Assembly (NCBI GenBank): GCA_038501785.1
Contig: JBAMJR010000025.1
Coordinates: forward strand, 6,444,001 to 6,508,000
Direction: 5' to 3'
Length of the DNA stretch: 64,000 bases
Source: Myoxocephalus aenaeus
Lineage: Eukaryota > Chordata > Actinopteri > Perciformes > Cottidae
Made by a program: the position numbers and the translations under genes. Below, piece by piece: positions 44,143 through 54,181 of this stretch (the first letter of the stretch is position 1; the number at the start of each line of letters is the position of its first letter). The notes under the pieces were generated by a model. The model made no database searches. It saw nothing but the letters and a program-made list of their open reading frames with translations, and was not told the DNA's origin.

Positions 44143-45600
44143 TTAACCCTCTGGGGTCTGTAGTAATTTTCTCGATTTTACATAATTTTTAAATGTCCCT
44201 TTTTAAAGTCACTTGCATATGATACATACTCATGTGTTGTATATCAAAACTTACAGAACAATCTCAGCTATCTATATAATGAGGCACCATTGTCCCAAGG
44301 CACAAGTGTAAAGAGAAAATATGACTCTAAAGCTGAAAAATGTAATCTTGATTTTGGAAATTCTTCATATTTCTTGTGAAAATATAACTTTACTCAGGTG
44401 GTATATAGGTTTTGGTAATGGAAATTGGTTTAGCAAAGGTCTTAGGTTCACAAAATCAGTGGAATATATGAATAAAATGGTAGACACATGTAAATAAATG
44501 TCTAAAACCAAATGCATTATTATATGGTGGGGATGATGGGCTGTGGCTGGCGTTGTGGCCTGCTATGGTGATCTATTGGCAGGCAGACGGACAGGGAGGC
44601 TGCTGCATGTTGTCCTCTGGACCCTCGCAGCTCTGAATCCTCTCTGACTCTGAGTCTTATAGAAACGCTGTAGTCATCTATCTCCGTTAGCTCTCATTAG
44701 CTCGTTACCGCTAGCTCCGCGTTAGCAGCAGCTTTATCTGGTTACAGGTCCCGTTACTAACGTGAATATCCTATTGCAAAGTTCAGTAAATACACTTACC
44801 TAGGGTGACCAGACGTCCTCTTTTTCCCGGACATGTCCTCTTTTCGAGACTTAAAAAAAGCGTCCGGCAGGGATTCCAAAAACGTCCGTGATTTTGCTAC
44901 GTGCGGGAAAATAGTTATTACCCCCTTACAAGTTTTGGAAATGGTACGTCCGGGATTTTGCTACGTGCGGGAAAATAGTTATTACCCCCTTACAAGTTTT
45001 GGAAATGGTATCTCCCTCACGTTCCACCTTCTTGCGCAAGCTCCGACTGTAGAGAGAACTGTCATTGCTCGACCGATCTCAACGTAAATGTAAGTTCACG
45101 GAAGGCTACACACTACTGCTACACCCCCCCCCCCCCCCCCCCCGCGACGAAGTGTCCTCCTCCTCTCTCTCCCCCCCTCCCCCCCTCGGAGCGAAGTGTC
45201 CTCTTTTTCACAAACTCAAATCTGGTCACCCTAACTTACCCATCTTCGAATGGATCGCTTTGCTTGGCGTTGTCCTGTTCGTATCCTTCAGGCTGTGAAG
45301 CTGTGTCGTCCTCTCAAAAAAATAGCTTCGCTTAGGCTAAAATCCCCTATGCTCTCTCCCTCTGACTCAGTGAAGCTTTTTCCATGCATCATATGACACA
45401 TCCATGTTTAGATGCTTAGATCTCGCTGTGTGAATCTTGTACAATTTCGCGAGAAAAGGACGTGGAAGTGGCTGAAGTCTACTGATTCCGGTGGAATTTA
45501 AACCATATCTCTGTGCCGTATTATCACGAAGAAATTAATTTAATCAAAATGTGAACATCATAGCCCCGCTTCGAAGCGGGCCCCGCCCCCAACGTGTTAA
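44143..45600 (-). mobile_element. piggyBac-type element, copy 2, with nested hAT
   Basis: TTAACCCTCTGGGGTCT at the left edge and a TTAA at 45597-45600 bound a minus-strand element related to the copy at 21.54-22.57 kb. Shared words are gttactaacgtgaatatc, the aagatgGGTAAGT donor (minus), and the palindromic gagctagc/gttagctc runs. Inside, 44801-45233 is a separate hAT MITE. The outer right end carries a cgcttcgaagcg palindrome (45568-45579). No transposase core. Confidence 0.6.
44801..45233. mobile_element. hAT MITE, TAGGGTGACC ends, nested
   Basis: The ends TAGGGTGACCAGA and TCTGGTCACCCTA are perfect inverted repeats. The flanks share acttacc (44794-44800 and 45234-45240), 7 exact bases. 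That duplicated word is the complement of the host element's GGTAAGT splice donor. Inside is a tandem duplication of about 64 bp (two copies of gattttgctacgtgcgggaa ... ggaaatggta, 44891-45010) and a 20-base C run (45124-45143). No coding capacity. Confidence 0.8.
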
Positions 45601-45700
45601 ATGAGGTGACTGTGTCTGTCCCCCGGACTGAAAGTGGAAGCTGGTTCCGTCTTATTTTTTAAGACTCTGGGAACCACAAGTAGCCTTGCATTCAGTAAGC

Positions 45701-45758
45701 GCAGTTCTCTAATGGGGTATTATGGTACTATGAGCTCTCTAGTGAGGCAATATGGTAC
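45701..45758. repeat. 30-bp minisatellite (left part)
   Basis: Two units of a roughly 30-bp repeat, gctctctagtggggtaatat plus ggtactatga. Two more related units lie at 46547-46590 after the gypsy fragment, so the retroelement piece splits the array. Confidence 0.75.
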
Positions 45759-45948
45759 TGTAGGGGACTAAAAGGACCGAATTCACGGGGCCCCTTTAAG
45801 AGAAGGGGCGTAACCCTGGGGGGTTAAAGGGCACCAGGAAGGGAATGTTTGTGATGTTTTTGTGGATGGAAATAAACGGCCACAAGGTGCAGCCAAAGGG
45901 AATACTTGCCTCTTCGTTTGTTTCCACAAACGAAGAGGCAAGTATACA
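45759..45948 (+). repeat. Short LTR (gypsy-type), 190 bp
   Basis: Starts TGTAGGGGAC and ends AGTATACA, has an AATAAA-like word near 45870 (ggaaataaacgg), and is followed at 45949 by TTGGTGACCCTGAC, which fits a primer-binding site. Its last 47 bp contain a perfect hairpin (20-bp arms, 45902-45921 and 45926-45945, loop ttcc). Confidence 0.55.
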
Positions 45949-45988
45949 TTGGTGACCCTGACCTCTACTGGACGTTTCCATAGAGAAG

Positions 45989-46559
45989 ATGATAACACAC
46001 GCAGTTTCGCTCAAACTGCCGGAGTTTTGGGAGACGCAAGCATCGGTGTGGTTTGCTCAAACGGAAGCACAGTTCTCCCTCAAAGACATTACAGCGGACG
46101 CTACAAAATATTATTATGTCGTGGCGGCCCTCGGCAGTTCGACAGCAGGCAGAGTGGTAAGCATTCTGGAAGATCCTCCAAAGAGGGACAAGTACAATGT
46201 TTTGAAAGGCCAGCTGGCTTTCTGACCCTGAGCGGGCTTGCCGGTTGCTTTCGCTGAACGGCCTCGGCGACAGCAAGCCGTCGGAGCTGATGGACAAAAT
46301 ATTAGCTCTGCTAGGAAGACACAAGCCAGACTTTCTGTTTACGGAACTCTTTCTGCAGCAGCTACCGCTGCAGGTTCGGGCTGCTTTGGCCAACACCACG
46401 ATCACCGAATATCGGGAGTTGGCCGAGGAGGCCGCTAAGTTGTTTCTGGCTGGCCAACAAAGCTACACGGCTGTGCTGAAGCCAGCTCAAGCCACGGCAT
46501 GGCTGCCGGGGGAGACGACGGTCGGCGCCGCAGCAGCGAGCCACTATGTAGTACTATGA
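45989..46559 (+). pseudogene. Gag fragment of a Ty3/Gypsy-type retroelement
   Basis: Starts at an ATG 41 nt past the LTR. The reading VSLKLPEFWETQASVWFAQ, continuing with a ...YYYVVAALGSSTAGRV block, matches the gag N-terminal domain typical of fish gypsy elements. It stops near 46225, and the homologous reading continues in another frame from 46245 (SELMDKILALLGRH, ELFLQQLPLQVRAAL, EYRELAEEAAKLFLA) to 46559. Capsid-like sequence only; no zinc knuckle, protease, RT or integrase follows. The fragment ends in the 30-bp minisatellite. Broken and truncated, not functional. Confidence 0.65.
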
Positions 46560-46590
46560 GCTCTCTAGTGGGGTAATATGGCACTATAAG

Positions 46591-47125
46591 CTCCGTAAAG
46601 TATGATAGTGCATCACCAATTAAGACTTTGTATATTGAGGAGAAGGATTTTAAATGTGATTCTTGGTCTTACAGAAGCCAGTGCAGAGCAGCTAATACAG
46701 GAGTAATGTGATCTCTCTTCCTAGTCCTCGTTAGTACACGAGCTGCAGCATTCTGGATCAACTGGAGAGACCCAAGGGACTTACCGGAGCAGCCTGATAA
46801 TAAGGAGTTACAGTAATCCAGTCTAGAAGTAACAAATGCGTGAATGCATTTTTCTGCATCGCTTTGAGAGAAGATGTGCCTGATTTTTTTAAATGTTACG
46901 TAGGTGAAAAAATGCAGTCCTTGAGATTTGTTTTACGTGGGAGTTAAAGGACAAGTCCTGATCAAAGATAACACAGAGATTCTTTACAGTGGTGCTGGAC
47001 ACCAGGACAATGACATCAAGAGAAACTATATCATTAGATAATTGATTTCTGAGGTGTCTGGCGACCCGTCTAATCCCAGCGTCAGCGTGCAACCCTTTGT
47101 TGATAAATGACAATAAATAAATCTT
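46591..47125 (-). pseudogene. L2/Rex1-type LINE 3' ORF fragment
   Basis: The minus strand encodes the RT thumb/C-terminal region of the same LINE type as at 39.4-41.8 kb: DADAGIRRVARHLRNQLSND, KNLCVIFDQDLSFNSHVKQI and SRTAFFHLRNI (46889-47113). Downstream are frame-broken remnants of a segment that in intact copies reads like LQNAAARVLTRTRK (46720-46770). 5'-truncated. Confidence 0.65.
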
Positions 47126-48239
47126 AAACCTTGGTTGGAGCTTGAGTGACTTTATACTTTCGGTCTTGCTAAGTTCATTTGATGCAAGGGGTTGATGGAA
47201 GTCTCACTATAGATACTTTTGGAGTAGGTTTTGACTTATAGTTCAACATCTGCTTTCAACACTTGATGGATGTACATACGTGATCAGGCTTTGTTGTGCT
47301 TTAATTCTATTCCCCACAGTAACTGTGTTTACATTATTTCATTCCCTTCATATTCAGTAATGAAACAATCGCACACTACTTGTTTCATTTCACTGACCGT
47401 TCCACTGTTTCAATTACTGTGATAGAAGATTTGCAGTGGAGATGGCTTTGCTATATGTGTATTTATCAAAAGAAGAAGATTATTGAGCCTTTTTTCAACT
47501 TTATGTTGTCTGGCATCAGAAACTTCTTGAAGAAAACACAATAAGCCCAAACTGACCACAATTCATGCAGTCCCCACCTGGAATCTTTTTTGAGGTGGGA
47601 CATATATGAACGCTTTGGCTACAGCATAACCTCTTCACCCGAACAGCAAATCAACCATAACACTATAAACTAACACTGTGAATATACTTGAAGTATTCAT
47701 GGGTCAAAAACTTTGTATCTGAAATGTCCAGTCATCAGGGCAGAGAGAAAAACACATAATACACAAAGTCATAGAAAAAATGACTTCTTGTTAGTTCTGA
47801 ACTTTAGGCTGCTTGTAGTTTACAGATCACGTTTGGAAGTATTCATATCTGTTTATAAATATATATTCATGTAGAAATGTGCGTGTAGCTGCATTCTTTG
47901 TTCTTTTCATGTCTGCCTGTGAAATACATTACTACTGGTTTTGATATGTGTTGTATAAATAAGATCAACCACACAATATATGTTTTTAGATTAAACCGGA
48001 GACTAATAGTCAACAATTGAGCGTTAAGTATTACAACTACACATGAAATAAGGATGTTCTACAACACGTGATGTTTGCTGTCAGATCTAAGAGCCAATCA
48101 GCTCGCTGATGTGGCGACAGCCAGACGTTTCCCATCATGCACTGGGCCATGCAGTCGATGGAGGGCTACTGCGGCGCCTGGCTCTAAAATCGGCGGCCGC
48201 CTTGCTCTCGTGAGATTATCGTTGACCACGTGTGCATGA
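47126..48239. other. No gene seen
   Basis: AT-rich DNA; the GC content rises after 48110. No exons or element ends are supported. Confidence 0.35.
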
Positions 48240-48575
48240 CCTCAGGAGCAAGTCGGACACAAATCCGAGTCGGGAGCAAGTCGGGAGCAAGTCGGACACA
48301 AATCTAACCGGCATGCATTGCGCGGCGATCGCCGGCGATCGATTCTGCGCAGAACTGTCTCATCTCGAACGAGCCTATTGAGTGGACCAAAGAAAAGAAA
48401 AGTCGACAGTGAGTGCCGAGTGTTTAATGAGTGGACTGCTGAATATGTTTTCACCGAAGTACGATCAAAGGCTGTATGTCTTATTTGCCAAGAAACCATT
48501 GCGGTATTCAAAGAATACAATATCAGCCGCCACTTTTCCGCCAACTCATAGTGGCCCCTGAGTTTGCCCACCCCT
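48240..48575 (+). pseudogene. hAT transposase N-terminal zinc-finger fragment
   Basis: The frame at 48390-48548 reads KKRKVDSECRVFNEWTAEYV, then FTEVRSKAVCLICQETIAVF, then KEYNISRHF. This is the BED-like (spin-doc) zinc finger with C-x2-C...H that starts Charlie/GTF2IRD2-like hAT transposases. The frame stops at 48549-48551, and GTTTGCCCACCCCTG (48561-48575) is a hAT terminal repeat, so the rest of the transposase was deleted. Upstream (48240-48300) the word gagcaagtcgg repeats three times in a CpG-rich patch. The left terminus was not found. Confidence 0.6.
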
Positions 48576-48584
48576 GGTGTAGAC

Positions 48585-49155
48585 TCACCACCCGCAAGGA
48601 CAAGCATCAGGGTCGGGTGCCAGGCAGTGGGCCGGGTAGGGGGCCTGGGCGAGCAGATCGCTGGCAGCATAGACTAGCTCTAGGGACGTGGAACATCACC
48701 TCGCTAGTGGTGAAAGAGCTGGTGCAGGAGGTGAAACTGTAGCTAGATATAGTTGGGCTCACCTCCACTCACACAGCACTGGCTCTGGAACTAAGCTCCT
48801 GGAGAAGGGTTGGACTTATTCCTCTTCTGGAGTTGCCCAGGGTGAGAGGCGTCGGTTGGGAGAGGGGAAACTTCGTGTCGAAAGGAGTCAGCTGAGGTGG
48901 TTCGGGCATCTAATCAGGATGCCTCCTTGACGCCTCCCATTAGAGGTTTTCCGGGCACGTCCAACTGGTAGGAGGCCCCGGGGAAGACACAGGACACGCT
49001 GAAGGGATTATACCTCCCAGCTGGCTTGGAATGCCTTGGGATCCCACAGAATGAGCTGGAAAATGTTGCGGGTGAGAGGGAAGCCTGGGTCAGCCTGCTG
49101 GGCCTGCTGCCACCGCAACCCGATCCCGAATAAGCGGGTGAAAATGGATGGATGA
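48585..49155 (+). pseudogene. Rex3/RTE-type LINE, 5' and 3' ends fused
   Basis: The start reads ALGTWNITSLVVKELVQEVKL and then STGSGTKLLEKGWTYSSSGV, the beginning of the RTE endonuclease ORF. It then jumps to the ORF end, where RSQLRWFGHLIRMPP is followed out of frame by codons for RLAWERLG-type text and the terminal gaataagcggg...atggatggatg. The (GATG)n tail is characteristic of Rex3-type elements. Several kilobases of endonuclease and RT are missing, so this is a deleted, dead copy. Confidence 0.65.
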
Positions 49156-50877
49156 TTGTACATGCAATTCATCATGAGTATATGGGTGCTAATAATACCA
49201 TGCACAAACCACTTGTATGCAGTGTATTCTTATTTCTAGATATTTTATTATTTTCTATGTTATTTATAGAATAACTGCACCGTAATTTCCTTTTATTGTA
49301 CTTGAAAATGGACAGCTGTAATGCTATTTTCCTGAGGTGCTGCAGACATTTGATCTAATTGATCTAATTTAGTTCTGGGTGTAAAAGATTGATAGGTTGA
49401 TATTCATTTATTTTTCCCCATGTTCTCCATCAGAGTTAAATGCAATTTCTACAGGTTTCTGAGGCTCTGGTCCTCCTCTGCAATATTTGGAGTAAATACC
49501 AGCTGCCATTTAAATGTGTCCCATCCATCAAATATTGACTTCATGGCACACAATGAAGACTGAGTCCTGAATTTTAAGAAGGCTGCTGTATTGATAAGCT
49601 GCCTATCAAGCCATGCAGAGAAGTCAATGTTTCTGTAGTATTATGGTTTGGGAGAAATGGGCAACAACCTTCCGTTGACATTTTTACCATAGTGTGACTT
49701 CAACCATCAGTAAAGGCACGTTGTTCTCAAGAGTTCCTTATTTATAACCCCAGAGCACATAGGAGTCAATGTGATGGCCTGCATGACATATTTTGATGTC
49801 CTACATCTGAGTTGCCAAAACTGTCTAAACCTGTCTTATTGTCAACAAATTCAATGAAAAGACCATTACTCAATACTTTGTGATTTATATATCTGTCTGT
49901 GGCACTCAGCCCAAAGCCCATTGGTTCCTGATGAAAACTTAAATCTTTATAAAGAGGTCAGACTGACTAAGTTCATAACCTCACGCGCCCCACTCAGCAT
50001 TGTGTTGGAGTGTCTTCGTGGCTGAGGGGTTTGAGATTCTGAAGCTGGTTTGGCATGTCACACCCCACCTCCTTCGTCCCTCATTTCTTGACAGCTCTCG
50101 ACTGTCACTCGCCATAAAAGCCAACATGTAGATTAATACACATTTGGAGTTTGCACATGTGGGATTGAATTTATCAATACATTTTGTTTATTTCAGACTC
50201 ATCCTTCAGCTTAAAAATGAGTATTAATTAAAGGTCAGAACAAAAAACAAAAATAACCAGCAACAACTTTCTTAATGTATTAGAAACATTTGATTAATTA
50301 AAATAATTAGAATGTCAAGTTTATGAATGGCACTTCAAACTATTTGGTACAGCCCCAATACTCAAACTTCAATACTTTCACATTATTGTTCCATTTTAGA
50401 ATGGAAATGTGTGGCTGTTATTCTGAGCCATACCTTCCAGATGAAGTCATATGCTGTGATGCTTTCCTGTCCTACAGCAAATGGAAACATTCCCAGTTAA
50501 CAACATGTGGGATGTTTTTCAGAAGTATACAGTATTGGCACTATGGCAAGTGTAAAGATACCATTTACAAAATGCTTGTTTTGTAGTGTAGCTAAATACT
50601 TCCAGCCTTTAAAAATAGATAAGGCAGTCCTCGTACAGACATTTACAGTACACATACATTAAATACACACTGTAGCAGAACTAGAGTAAAAAAAAAATGC
50701 ATAGAATAGCCCTGTCCACGGTGACAGAAAGAGAAGGCGTGGACCTTCCTTGAGAAATGCAGATCACCAGAGCAGGTGGTTTGCAAAGAATCTGGTTCAG
50801 CTACAGCTTGGACCTGCTTGGATGCAACTGTGGGCCTCCTCGCTTGCGTCGCGCCATTAAGATAAGTCCCTCCAGGT
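49156..50877. other. No gene seen; low repeat content
   Basis: About 1.7 kb with no recognised transposon. The portion 49260-49640 looks non-repetitive with balanced composition (for example cagctgccatttaaatgtgt), the style of conserved non-coding DNA near neural genes. Conservation cannot be judged from one sequence. Confidence 0.3.
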
Positions 50878-51370
50878 CAGGCGTCGGCATGCAGCTCTTT
50901 AGACCCTCTGTTGCTGCTCCTTGAGGCTTTGACCAAAAAAACACATCCTGTTACATCGCTCGCTGTAGATCACCTTTCCCTGCAGGTGGCTAATCATGAT
51001 TCACAGAGCCCCGCCCTCAGTAAATTGCCAATGGATAAATAAATAAAAAGTTTTAATAAAAAGAGTTTAATTCTGCGTGGATGTATTATTTGCTTTCACA
51101 GCCAACGATGCTGGCTGACCTGACCTATTTCTGACCTATTGGAGTTTGATAGTTATATCAGGTAAACATAACAATACAATGTCAATAATTGTCTTTATTC
51201 TTGTTCTATAACTTCTTAAATACAACAAACTATAGTTTTTGTAGATATAATATGACTATAAAACTTTATAAGCTGTAATCTCAAATAGCTTCTGCAGCTC
51301 CAGATGAATTGTTTTTGGGTGGGAAATAGGGCAAAATGGCTCTTTGGATAGGAAAGGTTGCCGACCCCTG
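50878..51370. mobile_element. hAT MITE, CAGGSGTCGGCA ends
   Basis: The left end CAGGCGTCGGCATGC and right end GGTTGCCGACCCCTG are inverted repeats of a common vertebrate hAT type. gctcttt words lie just inside both ends (gcagctcttta and tggctctttgga). The flanks (ctccaggt, gtttagcg) do not match, so the duplication has decayed or the ends have shifted. No coding capacity. Confidence 0.6.
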
Positions 51371-51526
51371 GTTTAGCGAAGGTCTCTAGGGTTCTTCTTT
51401 TTCCTCAAAAACACCCACATACACTGAACTGGATTGACACAAACTGCTTTCATTGAAAGTTCATCCTCCACTTTTTCCGCTGCAACGTGTCAAATGAAAC
51501 TATTCATGTAGTTAATTAATTTACAT

Positions 51527-51712
51527 GGATCATGGTTATCTGGATCGTGGTCCATGCCTACTACTCATTCTATGAATAATTTCTGTCATATTCATGTAAT
51601 GTGCTGTAACTCTGTTACGTTGTTCATTCTGGTCACATGACATCTATTACTTCTGTCCATCCGGGGAGAGGGATCCTCCTCTGTTGCTCTTCATGAGGTT
51701 CCTTCCTTTATT
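51527..51712 (+). repeat. LINE 3' region fragment (plus)
   Basis: gtgctgtaactctgttacg, ccggggagagggatcctcct and ctgttgctcttcatgaggtt are the inverse of the 55.65-56.07 kb LINE 3' region and share its order. A truncated copy. Confidence 0.6.
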
Positions 51713-52193
51713 TCCCCGTTAATGTTATTTTGGCGGGATCATATCGAGTTTCTTTTTATTCTGGGCAATTTAGGGAAATGCTTCAGGGAAGCAGTATTGT
51801 TGCTGTTCATCTGGGATACAGAGGACGAAGACTTCTGTGGCTTCAGCGGGGACATTACTGATGATGATAATGTGATTGTGCAGCGTACAGTGTATCTCTG
51901 ATGTTCCAACAGGGTTATTTTTGTATTGCTTTGTTGTTCCGTTCATTTCCGGTGGTCGTTTCGAGAGTTTGTGAGGTACCCCTAATCTCAATGATTAAAT
52001 TTATGATTAAAATACGACTTTTTTAAATGTATTTAGTAGATGCGGCTTATAAACGGGTGCGCTTTGTAATCCGAATTTTACGGTACATAGTGGTTCTACT
52101 TGTTTTTGTTTGTCTATTCCTGTGTTGCCGGGGAGCAACGGGAAATGCGGAGTCCATTTCCTTGCATACATTCTGATATTCCTCAGTAGCAAG
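51713..52193. other. No gene seen; vertebrate-wide repeat scrap
   Basis: Around 52035-52085, gcggcttataaacgggtgcg and a ttttacggta end resemble a widely dispersed element terminus. Otherwise unremarkable. Confidence 0.35.
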
Positions 52194-52195
52194 TA

Positions 52196-53414
52196 CACTC
52201 ACCTAAAGGATTATTAGGAACACCATACTAATACTGTGTTTGACCCCCTTTCGCCTTCAGAACTGCCTTAATTCTACGTGGCATTGATTCAACAAGGTGT
52301 TGAAAGCATTCTTTAAAAATGTTGGCCCATATTGATAGGATAGCATCTTGCAGTTGATGGAGATTTGTGGGATGCACATCCAGGGCACGCAGCTCCCGTT
52401 CCACCACATCCCAAAGATGCTCTATTGGGTTGAGATCTGGTGACTGTGGGGGCCATTTTACAGTGAACTCATTGTCATGTTCAAGAAACCAATTTGAAAT
52501 GATTTGAGCTTTGTGACATGGTGCATTATCCTGCTGGAAGTAGCCATCAGAGGATGGGTACATGGTGGCCATAAAGGGATGGACATGGTCAGAAACAATG
52601 CTCAGGTAGGCCGTGGCATTTAAACGATGCCGAATTGGCACTAAGGGGCCTAATGTGTGCCAAGAAAACATCCCCCACACCATTACACCACCACCAGCAG
52701 CCTGCACAGTGGTAAACAAGGCATGATGGATCCATGTTCTCATTCTGTTTACGCCAAATTCTGACTCTACCATCTGAATGTCTCAACAGAAATCGAGACT
52801 CATCAGACCAGGCAACATTTTTCCAGTCTTCAACTGTCCAATTTTGGTGAGCTCTTGCAAATTGTAGCCTCTTTTTCCTATTTGTAGTGGAGATGAGTGG
52901 TACCCGGTGGGGTCTTCTGCTGTTGTAGCCCATCCGCCTCAAGGTTGTGCGTGTTGTGGCTTCACAAATGCTTTGCTGCATACCTCGGTTGTAACGAGTG
53001 GTTATTTCAGTCAAAGTTGCTCTTCTATCAGCTTGAATCAGTCGGCCCATTCTCCTCTGACCTCGAGCATCAACAAGGCATTTTCGCCCACATGACTGCC
53101 GCATACTGGATGTTTTTCCCTTTTCACACCATTCTTTGTAAACCCTAGAAATGGTTGTGCGTGAACATCCCAGTAACTGAGCAGATTGTGAAATACTCAG
53201 ACCGGCCCGTCTGGCACCAACAACCATGCCACGCTCAAAATTGCTTAAATCACCTTTCTTTCCCATTCTGACATTCAGTTTGGAGTTCAGAAGATTGTCT
53301 TGACCAGGACCACACCCCTAAATGCATTGAAGCAACTGCCATGTGATTGGTTGATTAGATAATTGCATTAATGAGAAATTTAACAGGTGTTCCTAATAAT
53401 CCTTTAGGTGAGTG
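52196..53414 (-). mobile_element. Tc1-type transposon, 1219 bp, complete
   Basis: Perfect 29-bp inverted ends starting CACTCACCTAAAGGATTATT (52196-52224 and 53386-53414), flanked by TA on both sides (52194-52195 and 53415-53416), the Tc1/mariner target duplication. The single transposase gene (53266-52228, minus) has one frame break, and the ends are undamaged. Those features point to a comparatively recent insertion that could be mobilised in trans. Confidence 0.92.
52228..53266 (-). pseudogene. Tc1 transposase, one frameshift
   Basis: Cut-and-paste DDE transposase. The ATG at 53266 opens MGKKGDLSNFERGMVVGARR, then the paired helix-turn-helix region (SISQSAQLLGCSRTTISRVY; a second recognition domain near RRMGRLIQADRR). 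The catalytic D is in WSDESRF, the second D in QDNAPCH and the E in SPDLNPIEHLWD, as in DD34E Tc1 enzymes. Length is about 345 residues, normal for the family. The frame changes just after MDPSCL (near 52710-52718) from a small insertion; both halves are otherwise open, the second ending at 52228. Only this lesion clearly disables it; EFTVKWPP may also lack one codon relative to usual Tc1 copies. Confidence 0.88.
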
Positions 53415-53575
53415 TATATATATATTGTTATATCTGGGAGGTTAGCCTCACAGGACTATCTAATGAACCAGCGGTTCCGGATCTCCGTAGATATTTGGAG
53501 ATCTCTTGGCCCAATGGCAGCTTTCCTCTAATGGACCTAGGCTCTTGATAGGTGTTACTATACGCTGGTATATAC

Positions 53576-54080
53576 CAGGGACGTGCGGTCAGGCGAGGCA
53601 GACCTCAGACATGAATGAAATAAATATTAATATTTCTCTACTGATCTGTGCTATAAATGTAATTTCTGTATCCTAAATTCTCCATTTTTATAATCAAAAT
53701 CACTGAATTTGTCCTGTTCAAACAGAGAGGAGACACCGAGATGAGGCAGTGACGAACTGCGCCTCCTCTCAGATTGTGCAATCCCTCACAAACTAATAAA
53801 TAAATACATTTCAGTCAGCGTGTTCAATAGTTTTTCCCTGTGTCATTCCATTTTATAACACAACTTAATTTCTGAACTTATTTGTTTGGTTTTCTTTGTA
53901 TGTATGCATCACTTGGGTTGTTACCGACATCTGGTGAAAATGTCATGTCAATAGCACCTTTAGAAATATATTTGAGAAAAATGGTAACGTGTTCATTACT
54001 TATTTTACCCGCTATATTTGTAAATCTGACTCTGAAATAGTGAGTGCCTCACCAGCCACGAACCTCACCGCACGTCACTG
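53576..54080. mobile_element. hAT MITE, CAGKGACGTGCGGT ends
   Basis: The left end CAGGGACGTGCGGTCAGG and right end CCTCACCGCACGTCACTG are inverted repeats with few mismatches, an end pair common in fish hAT MITEs. The 8-bp flanks are only partly alike (gtatatac and gatacaca). No coding capacity; a CA array follows at 54115. Confidence 0.7.
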
Positions 54081-54107
54081 GATACACATATATAGCTCCA
54101 ATAATGC

Positions 54108-54114
<7 letters not shown>

Positions 54115-54179
<65 letters not shown>
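54115..54179. repeat. (AC)n microsatellite
   Basis: About 32 AC units starting just after the hAT MITE. Confidence 0.95.

Positions 54180-54181
<2 letters not shown>

Noticed and set aside
48318..48548. Host zinc-finger gene
   Set aside because: The finger is immediately followed by a stop and a hAT terminal repeat, so it is a transposon fragment.
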